Assembly (NCBI GenBank): GCA_024220525.1
Contig: JAMYWO010000075.1
Coordinates: forward strand, 126,100-162,786
Reading direction: 5' to 3'
Length of the DNA: 36,687 nucleotides
Source of the DNA: Cochliopodium minus
Taxonomy: Eukaryota > Discosea > Himatismenida > Cochliopodiidae
Shown: in pieces, positions 19,439 through 29,666 of the stretch
Position numbering within the stretch: position 1 is the first letter of the stretch
Layout: the number at the start of each line of letters is the position of its first letter
Notes under the pieces: model-generated
The model's database searches: none
What the model saw: only the letters and a program-made list of their open reading frames with translations
What the model was told of the DNA's origin: nothing
Position numbers and translations under genes: made by a program

Positions 19439-21156
19439 ATGAGAAAGTTTTCAAGCCTAATTCTTTTCTCTTTCTTTTTATGTTTCATTCTATCAAAGGA
19501 GCCCAAATATGTTGTATATATTCTCAATGAAGTAGTAAGGTATTGCAACAATAATAATATTAGCCTCAAAAAAAAAAAAAATTATACTCCTCAATCTCTA
19601 TCTATTGAAATAATAAGAAGATATGTTGATACTTTTTTTATCATATTTTGCTAAATTTATATTTCACTTTGAAAAATAAAGTACACCAAGATATCCATTC
19701 AAAGGAACTGAAGATATTTGGAAAGATAAATCTATCCCCAAAAATGCATTGGGAGGAGGGATAACAACCAAAGGATTGGATCAAGCCATTCTCCTAGGAG
19801 AATCCATAATCTCCAAATTCAACATCATCCCCAATGAAACTTATTCTGCTTCTTTATTGGATAGCACATCCATCTTTGATCAAAGAAATATTTTGACAGC
19901 TCAGTCTGTTTTATTTGGGATGTATAGAGATGATATTGATATTGGTCCTATTACTAAAATGCCCCAGATATTCGCCATTCATACTAATAATATCAGTCTT
20001 GATTATTTATTGAATCCTGCTCCCAATTGTCCATTGTAAACAAAATTTTCCATCACATAATTATGTCTTTAATGGAGATTTAATTTAATTGAAGAATATT
20101 TTTATTATATCGGTGATTATAAAAATCCAATCAAATATAGAGAAAACACAGATATCTATTTGTGATATTTTATAAAGTTCGAAAAATCTTGAATTATAAG
20201 AAATTTTTTGGCATCATATTTTAGAGATCTGTTTATTTCAGATGATTTCAAGAATAATGGATTCAATTTTCACAATTCATATGATTTTTAGAAACATATC
20301 TTTGTTAGAAAGTGAAATTTTTTTGTTTGATTTCCTACGCAATTTATTTGGTTTTTTTTTTTACACTGTTTGAAAGATAAAGTTTATAAACATTCAATTT
20401 GTTTGAATCAACAAAAGATCATTATCAAAATTTATTTGATCAAAATTACTCACAAAAAAAATAAAATTTGAAAGATATGACTTTTTGGTTGATAATGAAA
20501 TTATGTTGGAAGAGGGGTTGAGGGTAATTCAAAAAAATAATTCAGACTTTATTGAATCCATCAAAAAGAAAATTGATGAACCAACCATCACCATGAAGAA
20601 TTTTACCCAAAAAGTTTACTACCCTCTCCTCGCTGCCAGTGAGTTGGGAATGAACTTCACTCATGGAATAACCCGTGATGATTTCTTGAAGATACAACAA
20701 ATTGTTGATCAAATCGATCCTTACTTTTACGCAAGTGAATACAGAATTTTGACTGGGGGAAATTTATTAAAAAGGTAAAAAAATATTAGATTGTTTATCT
20801 AAAAATATTTTTTTTTAAAGAAATAAATTAAAACATTATTTTTTTCTTTTCAAAAAATAAAAAAAAAAAAGAATTTCAAACGAAATACAAGACGTTGTAG
20901 ATCGTAATGGTATGAGTGATGTTTGGAAATACCCAACCAAGAAAATGGCATTCTTTTCAGTTGACTCACCTTCTTTTTCAGGGTTCTTGTCTGCTTTAAA
21001 GGCTCCTTTGAAGAGATACCCCAGATTTGGAGAATATTTTCAGATTGTTTTATATGATAATGAAAATGAGGGTTTACAAATCGAGTTTAAACTAAATGGA
21101 GAAAATCATATTGTATGTGATTCAACCAATGTATGTAGTCCAACTGCTTTTCAAAA
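19439..21156 (+). pseudogene. Histidine-acid-phosphatase-like protein without catalytic motifs
   Basis: Exon 1 (19439-19539) encodes a signal peptide (SLILFSFFLCFILS) and the first strand YVVYILNEVV. The next exon (from 19682) encodes STPRYPFKG, a Trp-containing loop and GGGITTKGLDQAILLGESII, typical of histidine acid phosphatases. The codons where RHGxRxP belongs read NEVVSTP, so Arg, His and the second Arg are gone. The exons at 20485-20776 and 20871-21156 give the C-terminal half; the HD box position reads SVDSPSF. A closing CDSTNVCSPTAF has the paired Cys seen in the family. The middle (20040-20480) has stops in all frames, with eroded coding traces. This is either a pseudogene or a secreted pseudophosphatase with unresolved introns. 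The 3' end meets the n at 21251. Confidence 0.6.
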
Positions 21157-21176
21157 GTAAAATTTTTTCATTTATA

Positions 21177-21250
21177 TTTTTTTATTTTTTTATTTTTTTA
21201 TTTTTTTATTTTTTTATTTTTTTATTTTTTTATTTTTTTATTTTTTTATT
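21177..21250 (+). repeat. Period-8 A-T7 microsatellite at scaffold join
   Basis: Tandem ATTTTTTT units run from the phosphatase-like gene's last intron to the n at 21251. The sequence on the other side belongs to the SPRY-like gene copy A. Confidence 0.9.
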
Positions 21251-21269
21251 NTTTTTTTTTTTTGAACAG

Positions 21270-22317
21270 TCACAAAGGAAACGGAATTGGAATGGTAAAA
21301 AAATAACAAAACAATTTTTTCTTTTGTTGATTCTGATCATTTGAATACAGATCGGAACATATTTTGGATGTGGAGACAGAACAAGAGAACAAATCAAAGT
21401 AATAATCGATATGAGTAAAAAGGAACTCACTTTGAAAAGAAAAACAACTGGGCAAGGAGCTGTTTACAAATTTGCACATCTCAGCAGTAATGGAGTTAGA
21501 CTCGCTTGTTCCCTCACTTACAAAGATGACTGCGTTTCAATTGACAATTCTGTCATTCAACCTCACCCTCCTAGATTTCAAAACTTTCCTCCATTGCAAT
21601 ATTTTCAATGGGAAACTAACAACGTTAACTCTCATTTGTTCAGATCAAGTGGAAAGAGAGTTGATTATCTTGGTAGAGACAAAACTACAACGTAAGCATT
21701 CCAAACCTATTTTCCTTTTATTTTTTTGAGTTTTCTCATTTCCTTTTTTTTTTAAAAATTTAAAACGAAGATGTGCATCCAATACTATCAATTCTGATTG
21801 TGAATTTGATGCAACTTATTATTGTTCAAGAGATGGTTTCTTCACTTTTGGAGTTGCAAAACCTTCTTACTCTAACTGGACACAATATTGCCACAAGGAT
21901 CAAGGTGTCGGAATGGTATGTTTCTTTAACTCTATCCCAAAGTTTATTTTCATTTTTTAAATTAACATTTCATTTACTTTTTTTTCTCAGATTGGTACTT
22001 ATATGGGAGGTGGAGTTTTCCAAAGAATTGATTTGAGAGTAAAGATTGATATCAACAGCAGAGAATTGACCATCACAAGGAAATCAAATGGAGAATCAGT
22101 TATTTACAGTTTTGGTAGTTTGTATTCAAACGGTATCAAACGTAAGAATCTCTTTTTTTTATCTTTTCTATTTTTTACCTAAACTTTTTCTTTTAACAAT
22201 AACACAATAGTTGCTGTCAGTTTTTCTGATATGTAAAAAATTTTTTTTTTAAAAAAGTTTTTATTTATTTAATTTAATTTTTTTTTAAATAGTGGAGATT
22301 ACATTGAAATCAATTAG
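21270..22317 (+). CDS. SPRY-like secreted or cytosolic repeat protein, copy A (5' truncated)
   Basis: Exons 21270-21294, 21351-21691, 21771-21915, 21991-22141, 22211-22232 and 22293-22317 read through in frame. Two related domains of about 120 aa are visible. Each ends with GIGMIGTYFG or GVGMIGTYMG, a RVKIDINSRELTI-type strand, an R/K-x-x-NG/TG turn and a closing NGIKLAVSF strand, like SPRY/B30.2. A linker contains LQYFQWETNN and CASNTINSDCEFDATYYC. The last exon encodes GDYIEIN. The first domain's N-terminal half is missing because the n at 21251 joins unrelated sequence. Exon boundaries and introns match copy B almost base for base. Confidence 0.6.
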
Positions 22318-22708
22318 ATCAAATACTATTATTATTGATTCTTAATAAATGAATTCAAAGAAAAAAATTTTGAAATTCATTAATTTTTGTGTCTTAAATT
22401 TGTTGAAATTTACTTGTTAAAACTCTTTCTATTCAAATTTCAACAACATTTCTTTGGATTAAATAGGTTTCACTAAGAAATACATTTAATTAATTAAAGT
22501 ATTCCCATCTTTTGAAAATAATTTGAAGAAACATTGTTTGATTTGTCATTTATTTTATTTATTTATTTCATACTTATCGGAGTTGCAATTATGATTAAAT
22601 TAATGTTGAAGTGATTGTTTCATAAAAAACTTTGATAAATCAAATTGGAGAAATATTGAAGAGAATATTAAAATTTTGAAAAAAAAATAAATTAAAAATA
22701 AAAAACTA
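22318..22708. other. Intergenic spacer
   Basis: AT-rich DNA between the two SPRY-like copies. The first 60 bases continue the duplication. No gene seen. Confidence 0.4.
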
Positions 22709-24450
22709 ATGAATAATCAACGTAAAAAGATTCAATATGATATTCTATATATGTCTAATCTCTTTTTTTTCTGATAACAGAAAATAATCCACCATATCCG
22801 CAACAAGGCCAATTCCCGCCTCAACAATACAACCAACAATTCAATCCCCAACAGCAATACTATCCACCACAAAATCAATATCCTCCACAACAGTTTAACT
22901 TGCAACAATATCCTCCACAAGGACAATTCAATCAACCTCTCCAACAAAATCAACCATATCCTCAACAAGGCCAATTCCCACCTCAACAATACAACCAAGA
23001 ATTCAATCCCCAACAGCAATACTACCCTCAACAACCCCATTTGAATCCAATCTATTTTGCATGGGAAAATAATAATGGTTCAGTCTTTCATGTTGATAAT
23101 AACAATTGCAATGTCAAATATCTCAGTAAAATTTCTTTTTCAAATCAACTTTTAATTTTTATTCTAATTTCTTCCAAAAGCAAATGATACTACCAACACC
23201 ATCGTCTCCCAAACTATTTTTTATGAGAATGTTAATGAATTTGATCTTTCCTACTATTGCGCCAAAGGAACTCATTTCACCCTTGGTGTTGTATCAAGCA
23301 ATTTTTCTGATTGGAAATCTTATTGGTGATTCTTTTCTTTTTTTTTCCATTTTTTTTTTATTTTGAAATCAAAAATTTTTTTTTTTTAACAGCCACAAAG
23401 GAAATGGAATTGGAATGGTAAAAAAAAAATAACAACAAAACAAATTTTTTTTTTGTTGATTCTGATCATTTTTTTGTGAATACAGATCGGAACATATTTT
23501 GGATGTGGAGATAGAACAAGAGAACAAATCAAAAGTAATAGTCGATATGAGTAAAAAGGAACTCACTTTGAAAAGAAAAACCAATGGACAAGGAGCTGTT
23601 TACAAATTTGCACATCTCAGCAGTAATGGAGTTAGACTCGCTTGTTCCCTCACTTACAAAGATGACTGCGTTTCAATTGACAATTCTGTCATTCTTCCTT
23701 CTTACCCCAGACCTGTTGAATTTTCTCCATTGCAATATTTTCAATGGGAAACTAACAACGTTAACTCCCATTTGTTCAAAGCAAGCGGAAAGAGAGTTGA
23801 TTATCTTGGTAAAGACAAAACTACAACGTAAACTTTCCAAAACTATTTTCCTTTAATTTTTTTGAGTTTTCTCATTTCCTTTTTTTTAAAAATTTTTAAA
23901 ATGAAGATGTGCATCCAATACTATCAATTCTGATTGTGAATTTGATGCAACTTATTATTGTTCAAGAGATGGTTTCTTCACTTTTGGAGTTGCAAAACCT
24001 TCTTACTCAAACTGGACTCAATATTGCCACAAGGATCAAGGTGTAGGAATGGTAAGTTTCTTTAAATCTAACCCAAAGTTTATTTTCATTTTTTAAATTA
24101 ACATTTCATTTACTTTTTTTTCTCAGATTGGTACTTATATGGGAGGTGGAGTTTTCCAAAGAATTGATTTGAGAGTAAAGATTGATATCAGCAGAAAAGA
24201 ATTGACCATCACAAGAAAATCAAATGGAGAATCAGTTATTTACAGTTTTGATAGTTTGTACTCAAACGGTATCAAACGTAAGAATCTCTTTTTTTTGTCT
24301 TTTCTATTTTTTACCTAAACTTTTTCTTTTTGAAAATAACACAATAGTTGTTGTCAGTTTTTCTGATGTGTAAAAATTTTTTTTAAATAGTTTTTATTTA
24401 TTTAATTTAATTTTTTTTTAAATAGTGGAGATTACATTGAAATCAATTAG
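22709..24450 (+). CDS. SPRY-like repeat protein with Gln/Pro-rich N-terminus, copy B
   Basis: Nine exons (22709-22721, 22781-23125, 23181-23325, 23393-23417, 23486-23827, 23907-24051, 24127-24277, 24348-24369, 24426-24450). The first short exon gives MNNQ. Exon 2 encodes about 90 residues of Pro/Gln/Tyr-rich repeats (QQGQFPPQQYNQ, PQQQYYP), like the prion-like tails of scaffold proteins. Two SPRY-like domains follow, opening with YFAWENNNGS and QYFQWETNN. No signal peptide. Relative to copy A there is one extra A at about 23530 in ATCAAAAGTAATAG, which puts exon 5 out of frame and brings an early stop. Either a sequencing error or inactivation of this copy. SPRY domains bind proteins; partner unknown. 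Confidence 0.6.
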
Positions 24451-24701
24451 ATCAAATACTATTTTTATTGATTCTTAATAAATGAATTCAAAGAAAAAAA
24501 ATTTTTGAAATTCATTTTAAACTTTTATATTGTTTCATATATGCTGGTAGAAAAGATTATCATTTTTTGACATTTACTTGTTAAACTCTGTCTGTTGATT
24601 AAAAATTGGATGAAATCCAAAAAAAAATAAAAAGAGTTTTCACCCAATTTTTAATCATTTAACAAATTAATGTTTTAAATTTAAAAGTAATTATTTTTAT
24701 T

Positions 24702-27187
24702 TTAATATTTTTTATCAAACTTTTTGTAATTATTATTATTATTTTTGGTTGGAAACAAATCCTTTTTGATATCAACCCTTAATTTGTTTCCATTAAGAAG
24801 AGATCCATTCAATTTCAAAGAATCGTTTCGGTCCATTTCATTCTTGAAAAAAACAAAGCCAGTATAGAAAGTATTTTTGTTGTTATTGTTATCTTTTGGT
24901 TTGTTTATCTTTGCGAATTTAGGATTAAACTTTGAAAAATGATTTTTGAAATCGCTTTCATTTTGATCTTTCAAGTTTGAAACGAAAATAGCAAATTCTT
25001 TTGGTTTATGATCATTTAGATAAGAAGATGATGTAGAAAAGAATTCCAACAATTTTTTAAAAGTAAAATCTTTTTTGATATTACCCAAAACTTGGAAATG
25101 AGGGTATTTAGAGTTTGGATAAGACTTATCGGGCCTATGTTTCACAAAAGAAAAAGTATCCCTTTTCAGATCAAAAGAAAACTCAACAATCTGACCTTCT
25201 AACATGTAGAGATCATTTCCCTCATCTTTTGAATCGAAAGTATAAATAATGTCTTCCCTACCTTTGACAGGAATAGATAATTCAAACAAATTATCTTTCT
25301 CGCAAGAATAAAATTGAAAATCAACAGTTTGTAAGTAAGGAGGTTTCCATTTGTAAAAATATTCATTTTTGTTTCCAAAAATATATGGAGTATTCTTCGA
25401 AATAATGATTCCATCAGAAGGAAATTCTTTTTCGTCTTTGTTTGTTAATTGAGAATAAATAGATTCTAATTTGTCGAATTTCTTTGGTTCTTCAATTACA
25501 TACTCAAAGCTGAAGTCTTTTGTTTTCAATTTCAATTTTTTGTCAAAATTTTTTTCTAAACTTGAAAATCTTTCCAACAAAGTTTTCCCACAAACATTTT
25601 CTCCTTTACAAACAAGAATATCAAAAACAACAAATTTTAATACTGATTTTTCTTTCAAAAATACAACCTCCCCTAAAAAATTTTTTATTTTAATGTTAGT
25701 TTTTAATTTATTGAAAATTTTTAAAAAATTTTTGTTTTTACCATCCAAAATTGTTTCGTTTAAACTGTTGACAAAACTTGTAGAATTGTTTTCTTCGATC
25801 AATTTTTGATCAAGTTGAAACAATTTCAAGGAAGTGTTAACAAAATATACAGAGCCATTATAAAAACAGCTGAAAAACCTCATTCCATCCGCTTGTAGGA
25901 AGAAAAAAAGGTCAGAAGAGTCCATACTTTGGGATTTTAAATCAAGCACAGCAGGGACTTTTCCGAAAAAAGATATATGATTAATTTCCTCCAAATTTAA
26001 CTTTTCAAAAAGTTTTTTTTTCAGAAAATAAGATTCCTCAAAGTCCAGCTTGCTCACTATTTTGTCAAGGTGGACATTGTTGGATTCCGTGAGAATAAAA
26101 TTTTTGCTTTTGAAGACAGTTTCTTTGTTGTGTTTTGTGTCTTTGCATTTAGAAAAAATCTCCTCAATATCAGATGTAACTTCTTCGATAGACTTTCTTG
26201 CATCCACAACATGATATTTCCCCACAGATTTAAAGTATTTTCTAATGAGAGCTAAAAAATCAAAAATTATATGAATTAAAATGAATTAATAATGAAAAAA
26301 AAAAATGAATGAAAATGAATTAACTTTGAATTAACAATGAAAAATAAAAATAAAAAAAGATTTACGCATATTTTGGTAAAATGTTTCCACTCTTCTTATG
26401 TGATTCTCTTCTTCATCATCCTTTCTCTTCAGCACATTTCCCTCACTCTTTTGATTAGGAGGAGGGTTGAATTTAGCGTGGAAAACATTTCCATTGTCAT
26501 CTTCAATTCTTCCACTCGCCCTCTCTTCAAGTATACCCCTTTCATCTCCCACATCAAACTCTATGAATGCCTTTATTTCAAAGGATGACTTTTCCAAAAT
26601 TTTTTCAAGTCGGGGTATTGAAGAGACGAAATTTGGAGAGCTTTCGAACAGTAGTCCTTTCCCCTTTTCTCCTGCTTCCAAAATCAACTTATCCTCTATT
26701 TCTAGCCCCAATTCTGTCAATGTTCTTCTGTTAAAGTTTTTGTCAATGTAATTCCCTAAAAAATTAAAATATAAAAAATATAATTAATGTGTTTTTTTTT
26801 TTCAGCTAAAATCATTTTGATTTTATATTTATTAATTTATAACTTTTACCTATTTCTGTATCTTCTCTCCTCTTGTTTCTCAATTCATTTCCAACATTCA
26901 CATGTATCAAATCATATAATTCTTTTAATATTTGGCATTGGGTACCCTATAAAAAGAAAAACGAAAAATTAATAGAACTTATAAAAATAAATCGATTTAT
27001 ATTCCAGATATTTAGATTATATATTGATCTCAAAGATATTATTTATTAATTATGCTTTTGATTTTTTTTTAAAATATAATATCATTTTCTATACCTTTCC
27101 AGATGCTGGTGGTCCAGATAATAGGATAGCTTGGTTTTTAAAATCTTTTTTATTATCAATCTTCATTTTTTTATTTTTGTTTTCCAT
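24702..27187 (-). CDS. Adenylate kinase-mRNA guanylyltransferase-RRM fusion with altered motif I
   Basis: Four exons (27187-27095, 26946-26850, 26755-26366, 26251-24702) give 709 aa. Residues 20-215 are an adenylate-kinase-like domain: P-loop GPPASGK (25-31), HVNVGNELR, the LID with ERASGR (141-146) and HAKFNPPP (156-163), RKDDEEEN and the final KYHVVDARKSIEEV. The usual GFPR Arg is absent. Residues 270-590 are a GTP:RNA guanylyltransferase: motif III FDILVCKG, motif IV DGIIIS (473-478), motif V YKWKPPYLQTVDF and OB-fold motif HRPDKSYPN (565-573). Motif I reads QADGMR (313-318), with Gln where KxDG has its GMP-accepting Lys. Residues 611-692 are an RRM (FAIFVSNL, YTGFVFF). It would act on 5' RNA ends in the nucleus if active. 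The C-terminal tail is Asn/Lys-rich. Confidence 0.85.
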
Positions 27188-27515
27188 GCTTTTTCTTTTT
27201 TTTTTTCTTTTTTATTTATTTTTTCATTTTTCTTTTTTAATTTTCGTTGAAAAAAAAAATAAATGTTTGAAAGAAAACATTTCATAAATTTTCAAATCAA
27301 AATGATTGAAAGAAAACTGAAACAATTTGTTTAAATAGTATTTAAAAACATTAGAAAAAATCATTAGTTAAAATTTCTCCTTCTTTGTTTTAAAAAAAGA
27401 AATTAATTTCACAAAGAGAATAAACTAAATTATCTATGAAACTTGTTATCTTTGTGTAAAAAAATAATTTGAAAATTAAAAAAAAAAGTGGGTTTTGATT
27501 TTTCTCACTCTATAA
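27188..27515. other. Divergent promoter region
   Basis: The spacer between the capping-like gene (minus) and TMEM135 (plus) presumably holds both promoters. AT-rich; no specific element is recognised. Confidence 0.4.
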
Positions 27516-29479
27516 ATGAGCACGAAAGAACAAACAATTAGAGAAGAATATGAAAAAACTGTATCTCCAGATATGAATATAAATAGATCTATCAAGATCT
27601 TTCTCAATGCTTTTTCTTTGGCATATTCCATCAGAGGGTAAAAAAAATTTTATATATTCCCATCTAATTACCTTTTTTAAAAACATATCAACAATATATA
27701 TATATATATCATAAAATTGAACATTTCATTGAATTTAGAGGAATTTCATTTTTGTTAAACACATTCAAATATTTGAGAAAAAGTAAATATGGCGAGATAT
27801 TTGCAATTAATAACATCAATCCAGAGGATAGTTTGAGATGGGGAATGTTTATAGGAGTATTTTGTGGAGGGTAAAAAAAATATTTTTAACATCAAGCAAA
27901 AAAAAATTAATATCACGTTCATAACATCCAAATTTCAAGATTTGAAGGTAAAATAAAATAAATATTGGGAATTCCAAAATACCCGAAATATAAAATTTAA
28001 AATTGATATATCATAAAAAATATGAAGCATTCAAATCACTATTCAATTGGTTGAGAGGAAAAAAAGATCACATAAATACAATCATCGCAGGTATAACTTG
28101 AATCATATCAAAAGAAAATAAAAATTAATTTGAAATAAAGGAGGATTATGTGGATTATCCATTTTATTTCTTGGGAATCACAAAGGTATATAAAAAACAT
28201 TTCAGTTAACTATAATTCCTTCAACTCAATATGTAATCCATTTAAATAGGGAATATGATAAGGCCAATAGCATTATATTTGATGGCTCGTGCTGCACAGT
28301 GTGTTTATAATTCCGTTAAATTAAGAGGATTGTGGAACTTCCCAGGATCTAAATGGTAAATTTAAAAGCAAGAAAAAAAATCACAATCATTCTAACCAAT
28401 TTTAATACAAAGGACTCACTTTGACTCTTTATTTTTTGTATTGGCAACCACTCAGTGTTTCTATGCATATGTAAATAAATAAAAAAAAATCTTTTTTTTT
28501 TTATAAATAAATGGAATTTAGTACATGAGACCTAACACTCTTGGTAAAATATATATTTTTCTTCATTAAAAAAATAGAACAGATTCACTAACTTCATTTT
28601 TAATGATAGCTCCTTCTTACCTCAAATTTTTGGAAAAACTTTCTCCTGTAAGTCCAGTTGCTATGAAAACAGGTACTTTTTTATTTGTTTTTTTTTTAAA
28701 ATGTAAAATAATATTCATATTTAAACAGTTTTGGAGAGCACCAGAGGTCTTCCTATTGAAAACTGGAAAGAGGTTAACGAATGGGCTAAAAAAACTGCGC
28801 TGCCTAACATCCTGAAACAAGCTCCTCTCTCCAGTCCTTTCCCAACAATCATTCCATGTAAAATATTTTTTAAACAATTCTTCCTTCAAAAATTTAAAAC
28901 AATCCAAAAAAAAATATTTTTTTTAAAGGCTCTCTTGTACATCCTCAAAGTGAGTCGTGTACCATCCAACAACTTTACACAATAAAAAAAGCAGTGAAAA
29001 TGATGTTTCCCATCTACTTGACCATCAACTTTGTGCCAATGGTCGTCACAAGGTTCTGGTCCCTCCTCAAAAACCCCACCAGCATGATCTACAAAATCAT
29101 CAAGTCCAGCGCCAGATCCACCCTCGTACTCACTCTCATCTCCATGATAACAATGGGTCTCTCTTGTTTAGTCCGAAAAGTTTTTGAAAGAGATTCCAAG
29201 TTTAAGTTTTATTTGATTTCTTTTTTGGCTCCTTGGCCTATGATGTTAGAACACAAAACCAAACGTGCAGAGTTTGCTTTGTATATGTTTCCTAGAGCTA
29301 TTGAGAGTTTTTATCACCAGATGACTCTTAAGAAGGTGATGCCTGATTTTCGTGGTGGCTCCATTTTGTTGTTTTGTGCCACCATTTCTTCTTTGATGTA
29401 TTTCAGGGAGTATGAGCCTTCCACCCTTTCCAACCTTTTGAAAAAAATCTTTGATCTTTTTTTGCCAAAGAGATTGTAA
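27516..29479 (+). CDS. tmem135: TMEM135 homologue (peroxisomal/mitochondrial membrane protein)
   Basis: Eleven exons (27516-27637, 27739-27870, 27940-27947, 28028-28090, 28141-28185, 28250-28355, 28413-28470, 28522-28543, 28583-28672, 28729-28857, 28929-29479) sum exactly to 441 aa. Family features: several hydrophobic helices, GMFIGVFCGGFEAFKSLFNW, IIAGGLCGLSILFLG, the family's conserved PCSLVHPQSESC motif, and a Tim17-like Gly-rich helical layout in both halves. TMEM135 proteins sit in peroxisome, mitochondrial and lipid-droplet membranes and affect fission and lipid or cholesterol export. The third exon is only 8 nt and is needed to keep the frame. All other junctions are GT-AG. The 3' half is one long exon. 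Confidence 0.88.
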
Positions 29480-29666
29480 AACAAAAAAAAAAAAAAGTTT
29501 TTTTTTTTTGAAAGAACTAAATAGAGAATGTGATTAAAAGTTTTAAAAACTTTGGAATTCTCAAGAGTTCTTTAAAAACTTGAATTCTTGAAAGATCTTT
29601 TGATAATTTAATATTTTTCAAAATAATTTAAAATAAAAAAATTGAAATAAATTTTTCAAAGAGAAA

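Noticed and set aside
21177-21250. FIFLFFYF-type repeats at both A-T7 arrays as membrane protein
   Set aside because: Low-complexity intronic DNA; the open frames are by chance.
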